Assembly (NCBI GenBank): GCA_902806565.1
Contig: CADCXA010000027.1
Coordinates: 2,294,001 to 2,358,000 of the forward strand
Direction of reading: 5' to 3'
Origin: Hypoxylon rubiginosum
Lineage: Eukaryota > Ascomycota > Sordariomycetes > Xylariales > Hypoxylaceae
Length of the DNA stretch: 64,000 bases
The position numbers and the translations under genes are program-made. The notes below the pieces were generated by a model that was given only the letters and a program-made list of their open reading frames with translations, was not told where the DNA came from and ran no database searches. Each line of letters starts with the position of its first letter. Position 1 is the first letter of the stretch. Positions 21,801-31,348 of this stretch are shown here, in pieces.

Positions 21801-22743
21801 AGCATGTCAAAAGGGCAGCAAAGAGATGGTTCAGTCGCTTCTAGCTAGCAATGCTGATATCAATGCGCAAACCAATCTAGGCAGAAACATGTTGCATTCG
21901 GCATCAGCAGGATGTCATCAAGATATTATCGAACTACTGCTTGATAAGGGTTTTGATATCAATATCAATGCACAGGATACCAACGGGTCCACCGCCCTGC
22001 ACATGGCATCCCAGAGCAGATTCAAGCTTGGTAGACACACCTATCCTGTGGAACGCCAGAAACAGGAAGAGGCCGTCCAGCTACTTCTTACGAGGAATGC
22101 TGATGCTAGCCTCCAGGATAAGTTCCACCACACCGCCCTATGGGGCGCCTCGCGTTATGGTTCCAGTGGCACTGTGAAACTACTACTCAACAGAATCGTC
22201 AATACCAGTGCAAAATCCTCAGAGGACGAGTGCGCTCTTTATGCAGCATCCAAACATGGCTATGAAATGGTCGTCCAGCTACTCCTTGACAGGAATACCG
22301 ATGTCAATGCGATCTTTGACGACGAAACCGCGCTTTTTGCAGCATCCGAAAACGGCCATGAGGAAATTGTTCAGCTACTTCTTAATCGAAATGCCGACGT
22401 TCGGAAACGGGACAAACTTGATCAGACTGCGCTAATGAAGCCTTCTGAATGGGGCTACCACGGTATCGTTCAACTATTACTCGACAAAAATATTGATATC
22501 AATGCACAAGACTGGAGGGGCCAAACCGCACTCCACTATGCATCCTGCAGTGGTCATAGCAGCGTCGTTCAACTACTCCTTGATAGAGGGGCTGATATCA
22601 GCGCCCAGACTACATTGGATGGGGGAAAGAATATGACTGCGTTGGACGTAGCACGAGAGGAGGGCCACGAGACGGTGGTTCAGATGCTCCTTAGCAGGAC
22701 CACCGCTACGCAAAGTGAGGACCTGTCTCTCCCTATTAGTTAA
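18837..22743 (+). CDS. NLR-type STAND protein: HeLo-like N-terminus, NACHT, ankyrin repeats
   Basis: Two exons, 18837-20116 and 20283-22743, give 1,246 residues. The intron (GTGCGT..GACAG) is phase 2 and yields the junction SNGNFRWVDCQL. Domains in order: about 1-165, helical fungal N-terminal domain (MADPLSISGSVVGIISLGLQ, PF17111-like); about 223-400, NACHT NTPase with Walker A GFSGCGKT (228-235), Walker B YIMLDALDE and a VTSRDE sensor; a winged-helix region containing LCCAKRPLTVRQLIGAMAV; then about 16 ankyrin repeats from roughly residue 705 to the end (GQTALHYAS, GETALHLAC and similar). Such proteins are the fungal counterparts of animal NLRs. Some relatives act in heterokaryon incompatibility and programmed cell death, where repeats bind a ligand and the N-terminus executes. 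No function is proven here. The repeats are diverged, not near-identical. Confidence 0.93.
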
Positions 22744-22918
22744 GGGATATATCTACATACCTGTCATACTGGTATATTAAACGAGACTTTGGTACAAACC
22801 CATGGTGCTAGCATACAGCCCATGCAGCGATTGCTAGAGACACTCTCGCGACTAACTAAATGTCTTGACAGGTTTTCTACCTTAAGCAGAGTACACTCAG
22901 GGGCTCGTCGTGGACGTG

Positions 22919-23402
22919 TTAGTCCGGGGTCCGCGCCTCCCACGGCCTTCCCCGACGTCCGCTCCAACCCGCAGGGGCCGCCAGTCGAACGGCTCGCCCC
23001 TCGGGGCTCATGAGCTGCCGCAGCGCGCTGCCTTCGGTCGAGGACGCCATGATCCGGCGGTTGAGGTCTTCCGGGATGTCGTCGGGCCGGACGCCGTCGA
23101 GGTCGGGCATCGAGATTCCGTAGCTGAGGACGTTGGCGGCGGGCGCGTCGGCGCTCTGGAACGAGATGGTGGGCGATGTAGACGCATTCGTCCCGAGAGG
23201 CTTGGGACGCCCGGACTACACGCGTTGCCGAGGTGCGGTCGTCGCTGGTCCGATCGACTTGATAGGTAACCGTCTCCTGTGCTTTCACGGCGACGGGGCG
23301 CAAGAAGGACGACTGCGAGGAGTAGACGCGAAACCCATGGGGTACGATTGCGCTTGCGGCTGACACCGCCTGGGAGGGGATCGCGAGCAAGGATCCCATC
23401 AT
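22919..23402 (-). CDS. Doubtful small gene, possibly spliced or frame-shifted
   Basis: From ATG at 23402 the frame starts MMGSLLAIPSQAVSAASAIV, a weak signal-peptide-like sequence, and runs to about residue 60. Coding character then moves to the next frame (GTNASTSPTISFQSADAPAA, then MPDLDGVRPDDIPEDLNRRI), which is strongly C/G-ended and ends at 22919. One explanation is a 70-bp intron, 23270-23201 (donor GTTACC, acceptor CCCAAG), joining KAQET to PLGTNAST for 137 residues. The donor is weak and I see no good branch site. A one-base indel in a decaying gene is the alternative. It faces the NLR tail to tail, 175 bp away. Unknown family. Confidence 0.35.
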
Positions 23403-24476
23403 TCACGATAGAGTAATACAAATGACGTGAGATAAATCTAAATAATAGATAGATGCGACAGGATAAGAAGCTAGGAAATATTCCCTGAGGTCTTTCAAAG
23501 GCGTCACTTTACCTAAAATAAAGACGGGGCGAAGACGGCTTCACGTCCAAGATCCGGGGTATTTTGTAGCACCCGAGCAAACCTCTCGTGCTAAGACGCG
23601 AGGGCTGGGGTAGTCAGGTATTTCAAGAACTCCCTTGTAGCGTACCTAGGAAGCCGTTTCTTATTTGTCATTTTGTGGTATTCAGTTTTGCTAGTGTTAT
23701 CGGAATATCATGTATAGCTGTAGCAACGCCAACTCGATTCCTTAGCTGTGGCTACAATGGGATGGGACGGCACTCGATCTTCATATACAGTTTCCTCTCC
23801 TAACTCCAAGCTCATTCCCTTATCATCCCGGCAATATTATCTACGAACCACCATCCTCTGCTTTGGGTATCTTAGGTAACGAATCACAAGGTGGTTGAAG
23901 TTTTAGCTGTATTTAAATGTATCGACCGGGACTGGGAATATATTGATAGATCGACGCGGTAGCCCCTCATCCGTGCATACACTCCTCGTGTCTACAAGCT
24001 CTGCGCGTGCGGCTACGATATCCATTCAACGAGAAAGGCAGCAGCAGCAGGAGCTATAGCAACGCCTGGTGATGCCGCTGTCGCCACCGAACGATCATAA
24101 CTTAGACGACTTGCGCTAGAGGTACAACCAGAACGGTAGCCAGGTCCGAGATCTTATAGCAACTGCAGCCCGCCTCCTAGGTACGAACCTCAGCGAGGTC
24201 AGTACTCGGAGTTTATCAGGCAGTACGAATACGATTGACGTTGGTTACATCAGAGAGGTCTAGATAGTGAAGTATGGGGGGGTTCGGATGATAGGGAGGG
24301 TAGTTGATTGAGCTGATAGTCCTCGGCCGAAGGGGTGAGAGAGCGCACGGACATTGATAGCGGGTTGGAACATACGACTGGAGGCACGGCCATGGTTAGT
24401 AAGCGTAGATCAGTCGTTTTAATGCACTGAAGCTCTCATTCATCGGTTGCGAAAATATCATATTTTCTGAATGCTG
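23403..24476. other. Intergenic, no gene recognised
   Basis: About 1.1 kb. A short CAG run lies near 24040-24052, but the reading frames around it are short and unconvincing. A CCTAGGTA copy is present near 24177. Nothing else supported. Confidence 0.45.
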
Positions 24477-25658
24477 TCAATGCAATTGACTCTCCTCCCA
24501 CCACCTCTTCAGACCCTCGACATCGCACCACTGAAACTGCGTCGGGTTTTCGTACCACCAGCTATACCCAGCCTTGGGCCGATCGCTAACGTACTTCTTT
24601 AGGCTCCCACCATCGAAGCGATGATTCTTTGCGCCAAGCAATAACACAACGCTGCCCACCGCTGGCGCGAACAGTTCCGGATCGAGGAACACCGTCAGCA
24701 GGACATGCTTGTCGGTAGACGGGTCCGCGAGCCGCGCCTGTCGCTGGCTATATGGCGGGAGACCCGAGGGCTCAATGTCCGAAATGGCCGAGACCACGGC
24801 TAGTACGTTGACGCTCCAGTTCTGCTTGTATGGTAGATTCGGGATCGAACGTAACTTGGTGAGCTTCAGGGGTTTTCCAGAGTCGAGAATTGACCAGGGT
24901 AGATCGTTATTATTGCCTTTGCCTTCATTGTTCCTAGATCTCGCTGCGAGATCGAGTCTGTTCTGCGTCGCTTTTTCTGCGACGTTTGGCATGGCTTCGA
25001 AATCGTCATCCGCGTCGGCGTCGACGACTTCGTGTAGGAGACCGACACCGCTATCAAAGGACTGCGTGCCAGCGGCTTTTGGCGATGTAACCCTGGCTGT
25101 GGGAGAAACCATGTCCACTTCCTCTTCCTCTTCGGCTCCAGGCTCATTTTCGAAGGCCTGGGTGCCAGCTTGCACATTTCCCGTGTTTTCACCGTCAACG
25201 AGGGTATTGTTCCAGCCGACCAGCACCAGATCCTCAACAACTAGGTAGACCATCCTATTCTTCGCATCTTGGTTGCTGCCCTCCTTCCCTTTTCCCTTGG
25301 CGGTAGACAAATTACCGCCCTCCACATTAGGAACGTCCTTCCACTCAACTCTGAACCGTTCCAACTTGATGTAAGAGCCGAAGGCGACTTCGCCGCGATC
25401 TACGAATCGGTGCATCTCGGACGACAGCAGGGCCTGGACGCACAGCTGGCCGTCCCCCAGCAAGAGGCGCACGGCACGCCATCTTTTGGACCGGGAGGTG
25501 TGCAAGGCATCAACGCCCTCGACCAGGAAGACGGAACCGGGGATGCAGTAGCCGGTACGCAGGATATCGGCGATGAGGGGTATTGGCTCGAAGGGATCCG
25601 GCGCGATGCATGTGATATCGGGCGCTTCAGCGGGCGGGCGAGACGCGGAGGCGGACAT
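24477..25658 (-). CDS. OB-fold-like nucleic-acid-binding protein (predicted)
   Basis: Intronless gene of 393 residues starting MSASASRPPAEAPDITC. Residues about 25-110 form a beta-rich segment (LRTGYCIPGSVFLVEGVDAL..VRLLLGDGQLCVQALLSSEM..GSYIKLERFRVEW) with the look of an RPA-type OB fold. A long acidic/Ser-rich linker (about 115-260, with EEEEE and DADADDDFE) follows. A second beta-rich block comes next (PYKQNWSVNVLAVVSAISDIEPSG..VLLTVFLDPELFAPAVGSVVLLLGAKNHRFDGGSLKKY), again OB-like. The C-terminus is WEESQLH. Tandem OB folds are typical of single-stranded DNA or telomere-binding proteins, so a nuclear role is a reasonable inference but not demonstrated. Its 5' end lies about 450 bp from the small gene at 26114-26566. 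Confidence 0.7.
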   Translation of the reverse strand: MSASASRPPAEAPDITCIAPDPFEPIPLIADILRTGYCIPGSVFLVEGVDALHTSRSKRWRAVRLLLGDGQLCVQALLSSEMHRFVDRGEVAFGSYIKLERFRVEWKDVPNVEGGNLSTAKGKGKEGSNQDAKNRMVYLVVEDLVLVGWNNTLVDGENTGNVQAGTQAFENEPGAEEEEEVDMVSPTARVTSPKAAGTQSFDSGVGLLHEVVDADADDDFEAMPNVAEKATQNRLDLAARSRNNEGKGNNNDLPWSILDSGKPLKLTKLRSIPNLPYKQNWSVNVLAVVSAISDIEPSGLPPYSQRQARLADPSTDKHVLLTVFLDPELFAPAVGSVVLLLGAKNHRFDGGSLKKYVSDRPKAGYSWWYENPTQFQWCDVEGLKRWWEESQLH

Positions 25659-26113
25659 GAATCTCGGGTTGCTTCATGGTTTTTGTTTCTTTGACGTTTT
25701 TTTTCCCCCGCGAGAAGCGCGGATTACCAAATCCTGCGCTACATATTGGATTCTGGATCAAAGTTTCAATGCGCACACGCACAAAAAACGGTTAGCAGTT
25801 GCCTTGCTGGTAGCTTGTAGTTACGTTCCACGGTAGTGGGGCGCCTGAAGTCGAGGTATCCCTCCCTTGTGTTTAGGTGATTAAAATTGAGCTTATTCTA
25901 CTATCCGGTATCATTATAGTCCGCATAATGCAATAACTGATTTCCCCATTTAACCCCTTAAAATTTGCAAGTCATTCGATTTCGATTCATCGACTACCTC
26001 CTACACCTACTTGTAGGTAACGCATCGCAGAAATGGTTTGTAGTGATACTCTTAAAGGTATTCGATGTTCCTTTTCCCCGGTACGAGTATTTCAAAGAGA
26101 ATACCATATCCAT

Positions 26114-26566
26114 CTATCGCTGGATTCCCATTGTTACGTCGTCGATATCCATCATTTCGCCTTGGGGTGCACTATCGCCGTAGCAGTGCTTTCTAGTGTA
26201 GTCCTCCGAGATACCGCGCAATGGTCTCTTCTTGAGCTCTTCCACGTGAGCATCGATCATTTTGGCAAGGCTGTCGAATTTGCAATGTCGCTTCTCGTTC
26301 GATATCCCGTCTTTGCCCTCCTCCCTCGGCCCGAGGAGCGATGCGGCGTTGGGAAATAACGGGGTTTTTCGGCAGCTCGTAACTCTGATACTGAGGGGGC
26401 TCGATTCGACCGCCTCGGAGAATGTGCTAGGGGATGCCTCCCCCATTACGGAAGGGGAAGGTGATAGGAGTCCCATATCAACATCTCCGTCGGCGTCAGT
26501 ACGTCCCTTCCAGCGGGGCTTGGAAGCGCGGCTTGAAGTGGACTTGCGCCGCCGACTTGTCGACAT
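26114..26566 (-). CDS. Small uncharacterised protein
   Basis: Intronless frame of 150 residues from ATG at 26566. The N-terminus is basic and Ser-rich (MSTSRRRKSTSSRASKPRWKGR), perhaps a nuclear signal. The middle is Ser/Pro-rich. The C-terminal third has a potentially conserved helical part (HCKFDSLAKMIDAHVEELKKRP) and an acidic, Met-rich end (GEMMDIDDVTMG). No domain recognised. Supported by an uninterrupted frame with a sensible start and reasonable amino-acid composition; it could still be spurious. Confidence 0.5.
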   Translation of the reverse strand: MSTSRRRKSTSSRASKPRWKGRTDADGDVDMGLLSPSPSVMGEASPSTFSEAVESSPLSIRVTSCRKTPLFPNAASLLGPREEGKDGISNEKRHCKFDSLAKMIDAHVEELKKRPLRGISEDYTRKHCYGDSAPQGEMMDIDDVTMGIQR

Positions 26567-27589
26567 CGTGTTGGATTTTTTCTTTGCGCTTTCGGGTCGA
26601 GGTTTTGGTTGCAGAGAATAGGGAAGTAGAAGAACAGCGGCGTTGCAATGCGCAGCAAGAAAAACCTTTGAAGCTCTGAAGGTAGGTAGTTTGATTTTCT
26701 TAGCTGGCTCCAGAAGTCGTATAGAATTATGGATGAAGCTGAAGAATATTAGGAATTATGGCAAGGCTCCATCGGTAATTGGATTGATGCAGCAAGAGAC
26801 CTGCTGCATAGGATGTGATATAATGAGTACCTAGGTAGTAAACAGGGCTAGGAGCGATGACTTCGTAAAACGTGGAATGTTTGCTTCACTTTGCTGTGGA
26901 AAAACATGACAATATTTGGAAAAAAAAATTTTAATTTCGAAATCGAAGTACGGCTGAGCCAAGCAAACATGCTGATATTTAGGACATCAAGGTTCAGTTT
27001 GAGGAAAGGACCAGAGCGTCGTATGCTATCAGAAGCATCGCACAGGAAACGGCTACTCAAAGCCTATCTACCTGGCAGGTTAAAGCTCATATATCGTCCG
27101 ATTGTCCGCGCGAAGCAACTTCCAATATGAAGCTTAACATTCTCGTACGTTGGGCATATTCACAGACGAACTTATCTCGTGATATCTCACTTTTTACCGA
27201 TTCCACCTCTTGATTATAAAACACCACAATCGTCCAAGAAAATAGCGGAAAATCAGATCTCGTCGCCATTGACACACGCCATCTCTTTCGAGCCAATAGA
27301 AGTAGCTTGTTGCCTTGACCAATGCTTTACGAAGGAACGCGTCAAGTCTTCAAGGGCAGGCTTACAGTTATAAATCTTTTAAATTCACTTGGTATCATGG
27401 GACGAAACTAAGAGCCTCTGTGAGAACCATCTTAGGCTGATGTTATATAGATTCATTTAAGTAGAGGAGTATCTGTCCATGTCTTAACTCTGGGGCTTAC
27501 CCCCTTAAATATGGCAATGTTGGTCCACAGAAGTAGGCATCCATTACCTTTTAAAGCTATCGTCTATTATAAACTACATCCTTCGCCCT
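26567..27589. other. Intergenic
   Basis: About 1 kb, AT-rich in its central part (runs of A at 26921-26940). A CCTAGGTAG copy lies at 26829-26840. No gene, RNA or repeat structure beyond that was identified. Confidence 0.45.
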
Positions 27590-30500
27590 CTAGACACAAT
27601 TCAATGTGACGTTCAATGATGTATCTGTGTCGCCACCATGGTCCAACACCGCGAAGGTATACTGCCCCTTTTCCAATTCCCACTCGTTCTTCCTATTCAG
27701 GATAGTCAAGTATCTATCCACGTCCAGGTCCATCAATACAACAACCTCCTCACCAGCCGGTATGTCGACACGTTGGAACGCGACTAGTTGCCTGACTGGT
27801 TGCACGATCGACGACACGCGTGACAAGGCGTATACCTGCACCACGTGGCTACCCGACACAATGCCGCTATTATTGAGAGTAACAGAGAACTTGATCGTAT
27901 CACCGGCGTTGAATTCTGTAGCACCCGTACCGTCGGTAGCGGCCTCAAAGTTAGACACGTCGAACGTCGTGTACGACAACCCGTATCCAAACCAGTAATA
28001 GGGCGATGATTCGGCATCCAAGTAATTCTTCCGGTGCGCACTGGGTTTATAGTTGTAGTACACAGGGAGCTGCCCGGCGTGTCTCGGGATGGTAACAGGC
28101 ATTCTACCGCCCGGGTTGACGGCGCCGAACAGCACATCCGCGATAGCCTGGCCTCCGGACTGGCCGGGGAAGAAGGCGCTCAACACCGCTGCGCTCTGGT
28201 TGTAGTAGTCGAGCGCGAAGGGTCGACCGCCCTGAAGAACAAGCATCACGGGCTTTCCTAGCTTGTAGATCTCCCTGGCTAGCGTGTCCTGGGTCGGGGA
28301 AAGGCCGAAGGTGCCTCGGTCGCCGCCTTCCCCGTCGCTGTTCCAAGCCGCGCCGACAGCCAGCACCACGACGTCCGCGGAACTCGCTAGCTGGACTGCC
28401 TGCTCGACCGCGTTTCCGTTCCGGCTGACGAGGTTCCAGAACAGGATGAGCTGCGAGTTGAGAGAGTTTACATTCGCGGTTTTCTTATATAAGTTGAAGG
28501 CCTGGTACTCGACGCGGATGTGGTAGGTCTCCCCTTTTCTGAACGTGAAAGGCACGGCCCCGTCGGGAGGAGAGGTGCTATTGGACGTGATATAGTCATA
28601 TTCCATAATATTGCCCATGACATTACCCGCCCTCAGGAGGCCCTCTATTCCTTGTTCAGTTACCAGGTTTCCGTCGATGAAAAATCTAACTGTGGTATTC
28701 GCCCCTATTGCCGCACCAATCCACCCATCTACATCCGTATCGACCGGAGACTGCAGCTCGCCTTCCCAGATGGCGCTGAAATTATTAGACGGGAGGCCAT
28801 CAGGAGGATATATACCCCAATCGAGTGCCGGAGACTCTATTCTCTGCGCTATAGGTTGGCTGAAGTTGGTATCGGCAAAGTACGTTGCGGAAAGACCACC
28901 AGGGGTCCCGTTCGAGAATAGGAGGTAAGGTGGGATTACGTATTGCGCGTTATACTCCCACGTATTCGTTCCCCAGCTCGAAACCAATTCAAACCCGCCA
29001 TCCTGGGCATATTTGAGCATCCCTTGACGAATTGTCTGAGCGGCGCCAGCGGGATACTGGCCCCATTGGCCAGAATAGTCGCCGTAATTCAGCACATCGG
29101 CGAAAGGACCAACGAGAGCGATTCTAGTGATGTTCTGTGATTGTGGGTTTAGTGGTAAAGTCGATTTCTTGTTTTTAAGTAGGATAATGCTCCTCTGAGC
29201 AGCTTCAAGTGTTGTTTCACGGTGACTTTCTACGATTTGCTGTGGATTAATATCTGCTGGGATAAACGGATCGTCGAACAGTCCAAGATCCCATTTAACA
29301 TCCAGGATCTTTCGCACATGAGATTGTAGGGTCGTGATGTCTAGGGAACTGTTTGCAACCAATTCTTTTGTTGTCTAAGCCCCGGTCAATATCATGATAA
29401 TAATTCTGGGGAAACAGAGATCTCACATTCAGGTACACTTCGAGAGTATAATCATAAAATTGAATCATCCCTCCAGCATCAAACCATTGTCGTATCGCAT
29501 CTGCTGGAGAGCTTGCCACTCTGTGAACTGATTGCAGCTCACTCATTCCTAACAAAACTTTAGCGCTGGTGATGATACGTATGATTGTGGTTTGTTATTA
29601 CCAGTATCGTCCGCAATGGTAAACCCATCGAAACCCCAGTCGTCGAGCATTTGGTATAGTAAAGGATGGACGTGAGCTGGAATATCATCTAGCTCATTAT
29701 ACGCCCTACCGTTGAAAATGAAGTTAGAATGAGAACGGTGCTCGAATTACATTTCCTCTCACATTAGAACCCCCCTGACTCCACCAAGTTGTATTGCCGC
29801 TTTGAATGGCATCAGAAGATCTTGGATGATCTGCCGATTGCCGTGACCCATGAATGGAGCAGTATTATGTCCATATTGTGGAGCTCCGTGGGCTGCGAAA
29901 TGCTGCAGGGTATAATGAGCCTATGACTCCTTTATAAATCGGTATGGAATATTCCTACCTTCACTACCGGCACCACAGCATCTGGATCACCCCAAGAGCC
30001 GTTCTTCGACAATCCAGAAGAGTAGGCCACTCCCATGTGCGAGGTCAATACTTTATCCTCTCCCCATGCCTCTATCCGCAGTTAGAAAGGGGTCACCACA
30101 GGAAGGGGAGCCGTACCTTGCATGCGTCCCCATCTGGGATCTTGACCGATATCAAGAACAGGAGATAGGCAAGCGTGAATCCCTATCGATCTCGCCTCCG
30201 TCCCAATGGCCCGTCCAACACGATATACAAGATCAGTATCAAAACTGGCTGATAAGCCCAAGCTCTGCGGGAACATCGACTGCTTGAAGGATCCAACCCC
30301 GTGCAGACATTCCCCAATATGCATCAAGGGGATCTTTAAGCGTGATTTTTGAAGATTCAATTCCTGCACCGAGTTGTAGTACGAAGTGTTGAGAGGGTAC
30401 CTGTAAGATAATGAATCCTGCAGCCTATGAAAGATCTATGTATGATACTGGGTACGTACCAGTCATGCATGACGCCTATGGGCGAGTCCGGACTGAAGCG

Positions 30501-30828
30501 CATCGTATAGTCTAATCATCAGATGAGCGCGGGAAGTCTCCCCCGTGGCTGGGGCGCGCACCGTACAGCTCATTCTTAGATTCGACCCCCACGATGTCGT
30601 CTCCGAACATGAGGTGGAGTTGCAGCACTAGGTAGAATGTTCATCAGCTACATCATTCGAAATTTGCATGTTTCCCAGTCACTAACCGAGATCCTCAACT
30701 GTCATATTCGCGACCAACGCGTCAATATACGAGCTCTTGTCTGGAAGAGGAGCTGCTACACCTCCCTCCGCATACGCTCCAAGTTGCCCGAGACCACTCA
30801 ACACAAAGAGGATTGAAAAGGACCACAT
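27590..30828 (-). CDS. Secreted GH3 beta-glucosidase with PA14 insert
   Basis: Nine exons: 30828-30687, 30627-30562, 30511-30460, 30400-30117, 30071-29959, 29902-29763, 29705-29602, 29548-29427 and 29374-27590. All junctions are in frame, total 935 residues. The signal peptide is MWSFSILFVLSGLGQLGAYA. GH3 N-domain motifs follow: FSPDSPIGVMHDW, KIPLMHIGECLHGVGSF, GQDPRWGRMQEAWGED, VVPVVKHFAAHG. The segment GFTIADDTGMSELQ carries the likely nucleophile Asp (about 298); it has ADD instead of the commoner SDW. A PA14-like insert (about 500-630, GGLSATYFADTNFSQPI) and the C-domain (VLAVGAAWNSDGEGGDRG, LFGAVNPGGRMPVTIPR) follow, then a fibronectin-III-like tail. It hydrolyses beta-linked glucosides outside the cell. 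A TATA-like box precedes it. The lipase gene lies just upstream on the same strand. Confidence 0.93.
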
Positions 30829-31348
30829 CGTGAAAATTATGCCGTATTTTAAACGAAATCCGAAGTAATAGCCGTAGTAGTAACCGCCTATAGCTTTGAA
30901 ACGAGGTATACCCGACCTTTATACCACTTAGTGACGTTACATTCTCCTCTCTTCGGGAGATCTTGGCCCACGAGATTACTACCCCGAACCTTCAATTAAC
31001 GGAATCTTCCCGACACTTTTAGAATAAGACCCACCTCTTCGTCATAAGTGCTCCTATCCTCCTAGTAGATTGACTAGGTAGGTAGATAGGGAGGCGTTGA
31101 CAGCCAAGGTATCGTTATTTATTACACCGCCTAGCGTTCACATTGATGTCTCCTACGTACAAGGGGTATATGAACAGTCACGCATCGATCTTGTGATACC
31201 ATCATTCCTCTACCTTGTTCCATACCTAGAAGTGGGAAGTATGCAAGATATTATGCCTAGTTGTCCGAAAACCAAACCATAACCATTTCCATTTCCATTC
31301 CCATTAAACAACGCCAAACACCTAGATCTCATCTCAACACCAAATGCA
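30829..31348. promoter_or_regulatory. GH3 upstream region with TATA-like box
   Basis: About 500 bp between the GH3 start and the lipase stop. On the minus strand TATAAA lies at 30923-30918, 90 nt before the GH3 ATG. A copy of the TAGGTAGG motif is at 31073-31090, and a short CCATTT tandem at 31282-31304 lies near the lipase 3' end. Regulatory function is inferred from position. Confidence 0.4.
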
